Assembly: GCF_009807095.1 (NCBI RefSeq)
Contig: NZ_WUCC01000011.1
Location: 41,528-105,527 of the forward strand
Direction: 5' to 3'
DNA from: Rathayibacter sp. VKM Ac-2754
Lineage (GTDB): Bacteria; Actinomycetota; Actinomycetes; Actinomycetales; Microbacteriaceae
Length of the DNA stretch: 64,000 nucleotides
The position numbers and the translations under genes are program-made. Shown here piece by piece: positions 47,968-56,435 of this stretch; within the stretch, counting starts at the first letter, position 1; every line of letters begins with the position of its first letter. The notes under the pieces are model-generated. The model was not told where the DNA came from, searched no databases, and saw only the letters and a list, made by a program, of their open reading frames with translations.

Positions 47968-50000
47968 GCGCCGGAACGGCCGTGGACACCGGACCCGGGA
48001 CGGAGAGCACCCTCACCTCGCCCGGCCGGATGCTCCTCCTGCGCATCATCGTGGTCCTGACGATCGTGCTCGGCGTGAACTACGTCGGCTGGCGGTGGCT
48101 GTTCTCGCTCAACTGGGACGCGTGGTGGATCGCCGTCCCGCTCGTCGCGGCCGAGACCTACAGCCTCATCGACGTCTGCCTCTTCGGGATGACCATGTGG
48201 CGGGCGAGGGGGCGGGCGGCGCCGCCTCCGCCTGCCCAGGACGCCACGGTCGACATCTTCATCACGACCTACAACGAGCCGATCGACCTGGTGATGACGA
48301 CAGCGCTCGCCGCTCAGGCCGTGCGCTTCCCGCACGCCACCTGGGTCCTCGACGACGGCGACCGCGCCGAGATGCGCGCCGCCGCCGAGGGTGCGGGGCT
48401 GGGCTACATCACCCGCTCGGCCGACTGGAAGGACCGCCCCCGGCACGCGAAGGCCGGCAACCTCAACAACGCGCTCGAGCAGACCACAGGGGAGTTCCTC
48501 CTCATCCTCGACGCCGACCAGATCCCGCGGCCCGAGATCCTCGACAACACCCTCGGCTACTTCCGCGACGACGAGGTCGCGCTGGTCCAGACTCCGCAGG
48601 TGTTCTCGAACGTGGCGACGGGCGACCCGCTCGGGAGCCAGGCGCCCCTGTTCTACGGGCCGATCCAGCAGGGCAAGGACGGCTGGAACGCGGCGTTCTT
48701 CTGCGGCTCGAACGCCGTCCTGCGGCGCGAAGCGCTGATGCAGCTCGGGATCGCCGGCTACGTCCGCGAGCTCGACCGCAGCATCGCGTCGGCGCTGCGG
48801 ACAGCGGCTCGCGCCGTGAGCAAGGCCCGGTCGCACCCGGCCGCCGCCGACTCGGCGGTCCGGGCGGCACTCGACGACGTCAGCAGCGCCATCAAGGAGG
48901 CGCAGGCCGCGATCGCCGGCGGCGCACCGATCGCCTCGGTCACCTACGACCTGCACCGGCGCGTCGACGCCGCGAGCTACTCGCTGGTCGCCTCCGATGT
49001 GGCCGGGCTCGAGGAGGACCTCGCCGAGATCCGCGCGCTCGCCCGCGCCTCGGGCGGTGCGGAGTCGTCGGTCGACACGATCGTCGACATCGAGCAGATC
49101 GTCCTGGGGCTCTCGGATCGCGAGCTCTCGCCGCTGAACGCCCTCGAATCGGTGCAGGCCGTGCTGCAGAGCATCGCCATCGACCGGCCGGGGGAGGCGC
49201 AGCCGATCATGCCGCTCGCGACCATCTCGGTCACCGAGGACATGGCGACGTGCATGCGCCTGCACGGCCTCGGCTGGAAGAGCGTCTACCACCACGAGCT
49301 CCTCGCCGACGGCCTCGCTCCGGAGGACGCGGGGACGATGCTCACTCAGCGCCTCCGCTGGGCGCAGGGGACGATGCAGGTGTTCCTCCGCGAGAACCCG
49401 CTTCTGCAGAAGGCGCTCAGCGTCCCGCAGCGCCTGATGTACTTCGCGACGATGTGGAGCTACATCAGCGGCTACGCGGCGGTGGTCTACTTCGCGGCGC
49501 CGATCGTCTTCCTGGTGCTCGGGATCCTGCCCGTGGCCTCGGACGCGTTCGACTTCTTCATCCGCTTCATCCCCTTCATGATCGTGAATCAGCTGCTCTT
49601 CCTGATCGCCGCGAAGGGGACCCCGACCTGGCGGGGGCAGCAGTACAGCCTGGCCCTCTTCCCGGTCTGGATCGAGGCGTGCACGACCGCGATCAACAAC
49701 GTGTGGTTGAAGATCCCGCTCGGGTTCGCGGTCACGCCGAAGACGCGGCAGGAGTCGACCGGGATCCCGTGGCGCCTGATCAAGATCCAGCTCGTGGTGA
49801 TGGTCCTGCTCGTCATCGCGATCATCACGGGCTGCCTCCACCTGTTCTTCAACGGTGCGGAGCCGATCGGCACGGGGGTGAACATCGCCTGGGCGGTGTT
49901 CGACCTCGTCGTGCTGAGCGTGCTCTTCCGCGCCGTCGCCTACCAGGGCTTCGAGCCCGTGCCCCCCGCTTCCCCGACCCCTGTCACCCAGACCTCGTGA
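47964..50000 (+). CDS. Membrane glycosyltransferase, cellulose-synthase-like (GT2)
   Basis: 678 residues, BcsA-like layout: two N-terminal helices, a GT2 domain and four to five C-terminal helices. Catalytic motifs: D130DG, D183AD, T424ED and Q462RLRW. The DAD-TED distance of ~240 residues is much longer than the ~95 in BcsA because a segment of about 155 residues (~262-418), helical and charged, sits between GSNAVLRREALMQLGI and the TED motif. No PilZ domain is present, so cyclic-di-GMP control is not expected. It should polymerise a beta-glycan while exporting it. Overlaps its upstream neighbour by ATGA. Confidence 0.9.
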   Translation: MSAGTAVDTGPGTESTLTSPGRMLLLRIIVVLTIVLGVNYVGWRWLFSLNWDAWWIAVPLVAAETYSLIDVCLFGMTMWRARGRAAPPPPAQDATVDIFITTYNEPIDLVMTTALAAQAVRFPHATWVLDDGDRAEMRAAAEGAGLGYITRSADWKDRPRHAKAGNLNNALEQTTGEFLLILDADQIPRPEILDNTLGYFRDDEVALVQTPQVFSNVATGDPLGSQAPLFYGPIQQGKDGWNAAFFCGSNAVLRREALMQLGIAGYVRELDRSIASALRTAARAVSKARSHPAAADSAVRAALDDVSSAIKEAQAAIAGGAPIASVTYDLHRRVDAASYSLVASDVAGLEEDLAEIRALARASGGAESSVDTIVDIEQIVLGLSDRELSPLNALESVQAVLQSIAIDRPGEAQPIMPLATISVTEDMATCMRLHGLGWKSVYHHELLADGLAPEDAGTMLTQRLRWAQGTMQVFLRENPLLQKALSVPQRLMYFATMWSYISGYAAVVYFAAPIVFLVLGILPVASDAFDFFIRFIPFMIVNQLLFLIAAKGTPTWRGQQYSLALFPVWIEACTTAINNVWLKIPLGFAVTPKTRQESTGIPWRLIKIQLVVMVLLVIAIITGCLHLFFNGAEPIGTGVNIAWAVFDLVVLSVLFRAVAYQGFEPVPPASPTPVTQTS

Positions 50001-50019
50001 CCCAGAAGAAGGAGACCGC

Positions 50020-50352
50020 ATGACGTTCACCACCGAGACCATCGAGCCCGGGATCACGATCATCCACGGCGAGGGCAAGCTGAACATGGTGGCGGCGCCC
50101 GAGCTGCGCGAGATCGTCAAGCGCTCGATCGACGACGGCAGGTCGCGCGTCGTGGTCGATCTCAGCTCCGTGTCGTTCCTCGACTCCTCCGGTCTGGGTG
50201 CCCTCGTCGGCTGCCTCAAGAGCACGCGACAGGCGGGAGGGGACCTGCGGATCTCGGCGCCGAGCAAGCAGGTCTCGATGGTCCTGAAGCTCTCGAACCT
50301 CGACCGCGTCCTCGCCCAGTTCGACACTCCCGAGGACGCCTATCGTGACTGA
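50020..50352 (+). CDS. STAS-domain anti-sigma-factor-antagonist-type protein
   Basis: 110 residues, RsbV/SpoIIAA-like. Phosphorylatable Ser in VSFLDSSGLG (S56/S57), GRSRVVVDLSS strand before it. GAAGGAG upstream of the ATG; 19 nt after the synthase gene. It should be phosphorylated by the RsbW-like kinase encoded next (8-nt overlap) and dephosphorylated by one or both SpoIIE phosphatases of the operon. No sigma-factor gene is near, so the output may be the synthase itself or a distant sigma factor. Confidence 0.92.
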   Translation: MTFTTETIEPGITIIHGEGKLNMVAAPELREIVKRSIDDGRSRVVVDLSSVSFLDSSGLGALVGCLKSTRQAGGDLRISAPSKQVSMVLKLSNLDRVLAQFDTPEDAYRD

Positions 50353-50758
50353 GCGCACCCTCCTCTTCAGGAGCCCTCCCGAGACGGTCGAGGTGGTGCA
50401 CGCCGCCCTCGAGTCGCTCTGGGACGAGAGACCCGACATCGACGAGATGGACCGGATGATGTTCGAGACGGCTCTCATCGAGCTGACCGCCAACGTCATC
50501 CAGCACGGGTCGTCCTCGACCACGATCATCTGCCGGCTCGAGATCGTCGCCGACGATCTGCGGCTGCGCGCCGAGCTCGTCGACACGGCCGATCCCCCCG
50601 GGATCGACACGGGGCCGCGCGAGATGCCGGACGAGTTCGCGGAGTCGGGCCGGGGCATCGCGTTCATCCAGGCGCTCGTCGATGCGTTCGACTACGAGCG
50701 CGCGGAGGGCCGCAACGTCTGGACCCTGAGCAAGGACCGCTCGACCGGCGAGTCCTGA
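50345..50758 (+). CDS. RsbW-like serine kinase/anti-sigma ATPase
   Basis: 137 residues of the HATPase_c_2 class: N box FETALIELTANVIQHG, a G1-like DTADPPGID and G2 ESGRGIAFIQALVD. GTG start overlaps the STAS gene by 8 nt; its stop overlaps the next start as TGATG. In known switches this protein phosphorylates the STAS protein and sequesters a target; the target here is not a neighbouring sigma factor. Confidence 0.9.
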   Translation: MTERTLLFRSPPETVEVVHAALESLWDERPDIDEMDRMMFETALIELTANVIQHGSSSTTIICRLEIVADDLRLRAELVDTADPPGIDTGPREMPDEFAESGRGIAFIQALVDAFDYERAEGRNVWTLSKDRSTGES

Positions 50759-52059
50759 TGCGATCAGCGACGCGCCAGCGATCACCCATCCGCACCTCCG
50801 CGTCCCGCGTCACTGCGGTGGCGATCGGACTCGACGAGCAGTCGCCGCTGGTCAAGCAGCTCCCGGTGGCGTTCCTCTTCGCGGTCGCCGTCGTGCTCAG
50901 CCTCGTCGTCCCGACGATCGAGGTGACGGATCCGGTCGCCTTCGCGCTCTCCGCGGTCGCCATGGCCGCCGCCACCGTGCTGGCGGCAGTGCTGCCCCGG
51001 ATCGACCCCGAGGGCCGGGCCGTCCTCCTCGTCCCGGTCCTGGACTTCCTCGTCGTCGGAGTCCTCCGCTACTCGACCGGCGAGAGCGCGTCGATCTTCG
51101 CGTCGCTCGCGATCCTCCCGACGGTCTGGATGGCCGCCTCACCGGGGCGCCGCAGCGTCGCGTTCGCCTTCGTCGGCATCTGCGCGGGACTCGTCGTGCC
51201 CTTCCTGCTCGGCTCGACCCTCGAGGAGAACCCGAACGAGATCGCCCGCGGGTTGTTCTCGGCGGTCGCCTTCGGCCTCGCTGCCGCCGTGGTGAACGAT
51301 CTCGCCCGTCTGGCGCGCGAGTTCGTCGCGAGCGTGCGGGCGCGGGAGCAGATCACGCTCCTCGAGCTCGACGAGGCGGCCCTCGTGCAGCAGGCGCTTC
51401 TGCCCAAGGCGGGCACCGATGCGGCGGGCTACGACTTCGCCGGCGTCTGCCTGCCGTCGAAGGCCGTCGGCGGCGACTTCTTCGACTGGTACCCCGTCTC
51501 CCGAGGCACCGCTTTCACCCTGGGAGACGTGATGGGCAAGGGCGTCGGCGCCGGGATCATCGCCGCGACGGTCCGCGCGGTGATCCGCAGCGCCCGCAGT
51601 CATGAGGATCTCAGGGTTCCGCTCGACCGCGCGGCTGACGCGCTCTCGTCCGATCTCGGCGACACCGCCTCGTTCGCGACCCTCTTCCACGCTCGTCTCG
51701 TGCACGCCAGCGGCGAGGTCCGCTACATCGACGCGGGCCACGGGCTCACCCTGCACGTCCGGGCCGACGGCTCCTGGGAGCGGCTCGCGTCGCTGAACCT
51801 GCCCGTCGGCATGTGGAGCGACGAGGCGTGGAGCGTCTCGCGCGTGGTCCTCGAGCCCGGCGACGCGCTCATCAGCTGCAGCGACGGCATCCTCGACCTC
51901 TACGACGGGACGGTGGAGTCGATGCGGCACGTCGCCGAGATCGTCGTCGAGTCCTCCACGGCCGCCGAGGTCGTGGCCCGTCTGCGGGCCCTCACCGAGG
52001 CGTCACCCGAGCGCGAGGACGACGTGACGGCGCTGGTGGCGCTGCGGCTCGCCTCCTGA
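50758..52059 (+). CDS. Membrane SpoIIE-type PP2C phosphatase
   Basis: 433 residues. N-terminal ~170 residues hold about five to six helices (MASE-like sensor without a large outside domain), a short coiled linker, then a SpoIIE phosphatase domain (~215-433): GGDFFDWYPV, DVMGKGVGAGIIAATVRAV, IDAGHGLTLHVRADG, SCSDGILDLYDG. Last gene of the operon. It differs from the GAF-containing phosphatase in sensing from the membrane, so two inputs can act on one STAS protein. Confidence 0.9.
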   Translation: MRSATRQRSPIRTSASRVTAVAIGLDEQSPLVKQLPVAFLFAVAVVLSLVVPTIEVTDPVAFALSAVAMAAATVLAAVLPRIDPEGRAVLLVPVLDFLVVGVLRYSTGESASIFASLAILPTVWMAASPGRRSVAFAFVGICAGLVVPFLLGSTLEENPNEIARGLFSAVAFGLAAAVVNDLARLAREFVASVRAREQITLLELDEAALVQQALLPKAGTDAAGYDFAGVCLPSKAVGGDFFDWYPVSRGTAFTLGDVMGKGVGAGIIAATVRAVIRSARSHEDLRVPLDRAADALSSDLGDTASFATLFHARLVHASGEVRYIDAGHGLTLHVRADGSWERLASLNLPVGMWSDEAWSVSRVVLEPGDALISCSDGILDLYDGTVESMRHVAEIVVESSTAAEVVARLRALTEASPEREDDVTALVALRLAS

Positions 52060-52069
52060 GGCCGGGCGT

Positions 52070-53338
52070 TCAGCTCCTCCGCTGGGCGAGTGCCGCCGCG
52101 AACGCCTGCGCTGAGGCGGGGGAGCTGCCGATCCGCCAGTCGACTTCCTTGTCGTGGTCGAACCAGACGACTCCGGTGACATCGCCCTGAGCGGCGAGGT
52201 ACGAGATCAGGGCGCTGTTCCACTCCGACTTCACCCCGCCGGCCTCGGCCGACGCCGTCTCGGCGACGAGGATCGGCGCGCCCGGTGCCAGGGTGCGCAG
52301 CTGCGCGAGCCCCGGGCCGAACAGAGCCGACGGCGACGTCCATGAGCTCCACGCGGCCGCCGTGCCCCAGTTGTACCCGTCGAGCGCCATCACGTCGATG
52401 TACGGCGCACCCGGATACAGCCCCTGGAGCGGAGTCGACCCGGTGTACGGCACGTTGGGGCTCCACACCCACGACACGTTCGACGCGCCCTGAGCCTCGA
52501 CGACATCGTGGACGTGCTGCCAGGCCGCCGCGTACGACCCCGCGGCATTGCCGTTCACGCCCTCCGACCACGGGTACCAGTCGCCGTTCATCTCGTGCGC
52601 GTAGCGGAGGAGGACGGGCTTGCCCCAGGCGGCCAGCGCGGCGCCCCACTGCCGCAGGTAGGCGTCGTGGTCACCGGCGAGGATCCGGGCGTTCGAATAG
52701 GCGGGCTGGTCGACACCGCCTCCCCACCGCCACGGTTCCCAGGTGATGATGCTCGTCGCCCCGCGGGCTGCGACGCTGTCGAGCCCCGCGATCGGAGGCG
52801 CCTGGCCGAAGTCCTGGTACGACAGCACGAGGGAGGGACTCTCGCCGACGAGCACGGCGGCCTGGTCGAGCTCGGTGTTCGCCGAGGCGCCGCCGGGGGT
52901 GGTCAGGCCGAAGCGCAGCCGGGCCGTGCTCACCGCCGGTGCTCTGCCTGCCGGGCTCGTCGTGGATCCGGGACCGGCCGTGGTGGAGGCGCCGCCGAGC
53001 GTGACGGTGAACGCGGCGGTAGCGGTGCGCCCGCCCGCGCGCGCCGTCACCGGGAGCGTGCCGGCCGCCGTCTCGGGGATGGTGATCGTCGCTGTGAAGG
53101 CACCCGTCGTCGACGTGGCGAACGGAGCGGTCGCCGTGCCCGCGGTCACGGTGCCGCTGGTCTTCTTGGCGAACCCGGAGCCGGTCACGACGGTCCGGGT
53201 CCCCACCGGTCCCGAGGAAGGGGAGAGGGTGACCGAGGCAGGAGCGGCCGAGGCGGGTGCCGAGGCGCCGCCGAGGAGAATCGCCGCAGCGAGCATCAGG
53301 CCGGTCGCGGCAGCGACAGTCGAGCGGAGGACGGACAT
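52070..53338 (-). CDS. Secreted GH26-like glycosidase with Ig-like domain
   Basis: 422 residues. Cleavable signal peptide (to about ASAAPAS, residue ~32), then a ~85-residue IPT/TIG- or Ig-like domain (SVTLSPSSGPVGTRTVVTGSGF), a Thr/Ser/Pro linker, and a GH26-like domain (~140-420): LRYAHEMNGDWYPW (acid/base E249) and LVAETAS (nucleophile E360). The first two strands lack cysteines. Convergent with the operon, 10 nt after the phosphatase stop. Likely trims or releases the polymer made by the locus. Confidence 0.87.
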   Translation of the reverse strand: MSVLRSTVAAATGLMLAAAILLGGASAPASAAPASVTLSPSSGPVGTRTVVTGSGFAKKTSGTVTAGTATAPFATSTTGAFTATITIPETAAGTLPVTARAGGRTATAAFTVTLGGASTTAGPGSTTSPAGRAPAVSTARLRFGLTTPGGASANTELDQAAVLVGESPSLVLSYQDFGQAPPIAGLDSVAARGATSIITWEPWRWGGGVDQPAYSNARILAGDHDAYLRQWGAALAAWGKPVLLRYAHEMNGDWYPWSEGVNGNAAGSYAAAWQHVHDVVEAQGASNVSWVWSPNVPYTGSTPLQGLYPGAPYIDVMALDGYNWGTAAAWSSWTSPSALFGPGLAQLRTLAPGAPILVAETASAEAGGVKSEWNSALISYLAAQGDVTGVVWFDHDKEVDWRIGSSPASAQAFAAALAQRRS

Positions 53339-53540
53339 GAGCGCAGGCTCCTCGGGTTCGGGTCGTCCGAAGAGTAGGTGCCGGGGAGTGCACGGCGTCC
53401 CCCCTCCCACTGGGGCGGCGGACCGCCAGGATTCCTCCGCGCTCGCCGCCGTTCCGATCCGCGGTGCGGCACCAGCGCCCGTCGAGGTGCGTACTCGGGG
53501 GCGGGCCGCAGATGTCCCCGATCCAGAGCCTGATCGTCAG

Positions 53541-53546
53541 TAGTGT
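53541..53546 (+). promoter_or_regulatory. -10 box, proline iminopeptidase gene (leaderless)
   Basis: TAGTGT, 7 nt before the ATG at 53554. Confidence 0.6.
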
Positions 53547-53553
53547 GCGGCCT

Positions 53554-54510
53554 ATGCGCACTCTGTACCCCGAGATCGAGCCCTTCCACACCGGGATGCT
53601 CGACGTCGGCGACGGCCACGAGATCTACTGGGAGGTGTCGGGCAACCCCGAGGGCAAGCCCGTCGTCTTCCTGCACGGCGGACCCGGCGCGGGCACCTCG
53701 CCCGCCCACCGCCGCCTCTTCGATCCCGAGAAGTACCGCATCGTCCTCTTCGACCAGCGGATGTGCGGCCGCTCCACTCCGCACGCCAGCGAGCCCGGTG
53801 CCGACCTCTCGACCAACACGACCTGGTACCTCGTCGCCGACATCGAGAAGCTGCGCGAGCACCTCGACATCGACCGCTGGCAGGTCTTCGGCGGCTCGTG
53901 GGGCTCGACCCTCGCGCTCGCCTACGCCGAGACGCACCCCGAGCGCGTCACCGAGATCGTCCTCCGCGGCATCTTCACCCTGCGACGTGCCGAGCTCGAG
54001 TGGTTCTACGAGGGCGGCGCCGCGGCGGTCTACCCCGACCTGTGGGAGGCGTACACCGCCGTCGTCCCCGCCTCGGAGCGGGGCAGCTTCATCGAGGCCT
54101 ACTACCGACTTCTGCACGACGAGGACCCGGCGGTGCACGGCCCGGCCGGCGTCGCCTGGACCACGTGGGAGGCGTCCACCATCTCGCTCCTGCCGCGTCC
54201 CGAGATGGTCGAGGCCTGGTCGGATCCCGCCTACGCGCTCGCCTTCGCGCGGATCGAGAACCACTACTTCGTGCACCAGGGCTGGTTCGAGGAGGGGCAG
54301 CTGCTCCGCGACGCGGGCGTGCTGCGCCAGGTGCCGGCCGTCATCGTCCAGGGCCGCTACGACATGTGCACGCCCGCGTTCACCGCGTGGGATCTGCACA
54401 CCGCGTGGCCCGAGGCCGAGTTCCGCCTCATCGCCGACGCCGGCCACGCCTTCGACGAGCCCGGCATCCTCGACGCCCTGATCGAGGCGACCGACCGCTT
54501 CGCCTCCTGA
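53554..54510 (+). CDS. pip: Proline iminopeptidase
   Basis: 318-residue alpha/beta-hydrolase of peptidase family S33. HGGPGAGTSPAHRRLFDPEKYR and VLFDQRMCGRSTPHA at the oxyanion region, nucleophile Ser in GGSWGSTLAL, catalytic Asp in QGRYDMCTP and His in AGHAFDEPG. Removes N-terminal proline from peptides in the cytoplasm. The ATG was chosen by its match to family length and the -10 box 7 nt upstream. Upstream 215-bp divergent region also carries the promoter of the secreted GH26-like gene. Confidence 0.95.
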   Translation: MRTLYPEIEPFHTGMLDVGDGHEIYWEVSGNPEGKPVVFLHGGPGAGTSPAHRRLFDPEKYRIVLFDQRMCGRSTPHASEPGADLSTNTTWYLVADIEKLREHLDIDRWQVFGGSWGSTLALAYAETHPERVTEIVLRGIFTLRRAELEWFYEGGAAAVYPDLWEAYTAVVPASERGSFIEAYYRLLHDEDPAVHGPAGVAWTTWEASTISLLPRPEMVEAWSDPAYALAFARIENHYFVHQGWFEEGQLLRDAGVLRQVPAVIVQGRYDMCTPAFTAWDLHTAWPEAEFRLIADAGHAFDEPGILDALIEATDRFAS

Positions 54511-54541
54511 CGCGGCGCGACCCGCGCCGGGTCGACGCGAC

Positions 54542-54547
54542 TACCCT
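54542..54547 (+). promoter_or_regulatory. -10 box, MarR gene (leaderless)
   Basis: TACCCT, 6 nt before the ATG at 54554. Confidence 0.55.
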
Positions 54548-54553
54548 GATCAG

Positions 54554-54988
54554 ATGCCCGCTGACGACGCCTCCGAGATGGCCACCTGGCCCACGGGGCG
54601 CCTGCTCTCGACGGCGTCCCGCATGGTCGAGCACGCCTGGCACGGCGCCCTCGCCGAGATCGGTCTGACCCACGCGGGGCTCATCGTGCTGCACTTCCTC
54701 CAGGCCGGCCCGACCGCGCAGAAGGAGCTGGCCGCCGCGGCGCACGTCGAGGTGCAGACCATGTCGCGCACCATCGAGCGCCTCGAGCGCGAGGGCCACG
54801 TCGCGCGTGCCAGCGACCCGGCCGACCGGCGCCGGCAGCTCGTCTCGCTGACCCCGAAGGGCGTCGAGGCGTGGCAGCGCGCCCACCGCCTCGAGGTCGA
54901 CATGCTCCCGGGCACCTTCGAGCAGGGTCCGCTCCGGGAGGCGCTGCTCGACATCATCCGCGACGCGAGCGAGTCCCGCTGGGGCTGA
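54554..54988 (+). CDS. MarR-family regulator
   Basis: 144 residues. Winged helix with LTHAGLIVLHFLQAGPTAQKELAAAAHVEVQTMSRTIERLEREGHV (recognition helix around QTMSRTIERL) and the wing DPADRRRQLVSLT. Dimer helices at both ends. Stands alone between the iminopeptidase and the metallopeptidase genes; no palindrome is obvious at its own promoter, and its targets are unknown. Confidence 0.9.
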   Translation: MPADDASEMATWPTGRLLSTASRMVEHAWHGALAEIGLTHAGLIVLHFLQAGPTAQKELAAAAHVEVQTMSRTIERLEREGHVARASDPADRRRQLVSLTPKGVEAWQRAHRLEVDMLPGTFEQGPLREALLDIIRDASESRWG

Positions 54989-55027
54989 GCGCCTCCGCAA
55001 GCCCCCTCGCGAGATCGGGCGCTTCGC

Positions 55028-55033
55028 TACCGT
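55028..55033 (+). promoter_or_regulatory. -10 box, zinc metallopeptidase gene (leaderless)
   Basis: TACCGT, 6 nt before the ATG at 55040. Confidence 0.6.
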
Positions 55034-55039
55034 GACCGC

Positions 55040-55924
55040 ATGACCTTCAACGACGACTCCCAGCTCAGCGGCGGCAAGGTCCGCAGGCGCGGCCGCACGA
55101 CGGGCATCGCGGTCGGAGGCGGTGCCGGCGTGGTCATCGTCCTCGCGCTCCTCTCGCAGCTGCTCGGAGTGAACCTGTCGGGCCTGGGCGAGGTGCTCGG
55201 CGGAGGCGGCGCCGCGCCCGAGGGTGTGACCAGCACCGCGGTCGCCTGCGACAGCGGCGCCGACGCGAACACGCAGGTCGACTGCCGGCTCGAGGGGGCC
55301 GCGGAGTCGCTGGACCGCTACTGGGGCACCGCGACCGGCGCGCTGGGCGTCGCCTACACGACTCCGGCGGGCGTCGACCTCTTCGAGGATCAGATCCAGA
55401 CGGGCTGCGGAGGCGCGACCGCCGCGGTCGGGCCGTTCTACTGCCCGCCGGATCAGACGATCTACCTCGACACCGACTTCTTCGACGAGCTGCGGACCCG
55501 CTTCGACACCTCGGGCGGTTCGCTCGCGCAGATGTACATCCTGGCCCACGAGTGGGGGCACCACATCCAGAACCTGACGGGTGCGATGGAGTCGGCCGAC
55601 CGCTCCGGGACCGGGCCCGACTCCGACTCCGTGCGCCTCGAGCTGCAGGCCGACTGCTTCGCCGGAGCGTGGGTCGGCGACGCGTCGACGGTGCCGGACG
55701 AGACGGGCACCCCCTACCTCAAGCCCGTGACGGCGCAGGAGTACCAGGACGCGCTCGGCGCCGCGGCGGCGGTCGGCGACGACCGCATCCAGGAGCAGGC
55801 GACGGGCACCGTCGATCCCGAGGGCTGGACGCACGGCTCGGCCGAGCAGCGCCAGCGCTGGTTCCAGGCCGGCTTCGAGGGCGACGCCGCGAGCTGCGAC
55901 ACCTTCGCGGCCGCCCAGCTCTGA
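55040..55924 (+). CDS. Neutral zinc metallopeptidase, YpfJ family
   Basis: 294 residues with one membrane helix (~22-40) and an external catalytic domain. Zinc motif H170EWGHH followed by downstream Glu in RLELQADCFAGAWVGDA, as in family M-unassigned YpfJ/KPN peptidases. Four Cys residues in the outer domain could form disulfides. It is type II membrane-anchored; the physiological substrate of this family is not known to me. Convergent with the following SnoaL-like gene. Confidence 0.9.
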   Translation: MTFNDDSQLSGGKVRRRGRTTGIAVGGGAGVVIVLALLSQLLGVNLSGLGEVLGGGGAAPEGVTSTAVACDSGADANTQVDCRLEGAAESLDRYWGTATGALGVAYTTPAGVDLFEDQIQTGCGGATAAVGPFYCPPDQTIYLDTDFFDELRTRFDTSGGSLAQMYILAHEWGHHIQNLTGAMESADRSGTGPDSDSVRLELQADCFAGAWVGDASTVPDETGTPYLKPVTAQEYQDALGAAAAVGDDRIQEQATGTVDPEGWTHGSAEQRQRWFQAGFEGDAASCDTFAAAQL

Positions 55925-55940
55925 CGCGAACCGCACCGCC

Positions 55941-56300
55941 TCACGACACCGAGTCGGCCGGCTCCTCCATGTACCACTCCGTGAACGAGCACGCCCGCCC
56001 GTCGTCGGCGAACCGGATGACCCAGAGATTCAGGTAGGTCGTGTCGCCCGGGTAGATGGTCCGCGCCTCCACCACAGCGGTCCCCTCGGTGAGCGCGACG
56101 AGTCCCCAGGCGAACGTCGGGTCGCCCGGCTCCTCCTCCGCCCGCCACCACTCGACGATCGCGTCGCGCGGAGTGATCGCGTCGCGGTACGGCGCCGTGA
56201 AGTACTCGGCGTCCTCGGTGAACAGGGCGGCCACGTCGTGCGGGTCATCGCTGGCCCAGGCCTTCTCGTAGCCGGCGATCCAGCTCTCGATGTCGATCAT
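55941..56300 (-). CDS. SnoaL-like / NTF2-fold protein
   Basis: 119 residues, cone-shaped NTF2 fold: WIAGYEKAWASDDPHDVAALFTEDAEYFTAPYRD, ending in FTEWYMEEP. Typical of SnoaL-like polyketide cyclase/isomerase or nuclear-transport-factor-2 families, which bind small hydrophobic ligands. GGAGG upstream of the ATG. Divergent from the MFS gene (136 bp between). Function unknown. Confidence 0.85.
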   Translation of the reverse strand: MIDIESWIAGYEKAWASDDPHDVAALFTEDAEYFTAPYRDAITPRDAIVEWWRAEEEPGDPTFAWGLVALTEGTAVVEARTIYPGDTTYLNLWVIRFADDGRACSFTEWYMEEPADSVS

Positions 56301-56435
56301 CCGCCCATCCTCCGCCTGCCGCGGCGGGCTCGGAAGACTCCGCGGGAAGGATCCCGACCCGCGCTCGGTTCGATACCGGAGCCGGCCGATGCAAAGCTGG
56401 GCAATACGACGCACCGCCGACACCGAAGGACCTCT

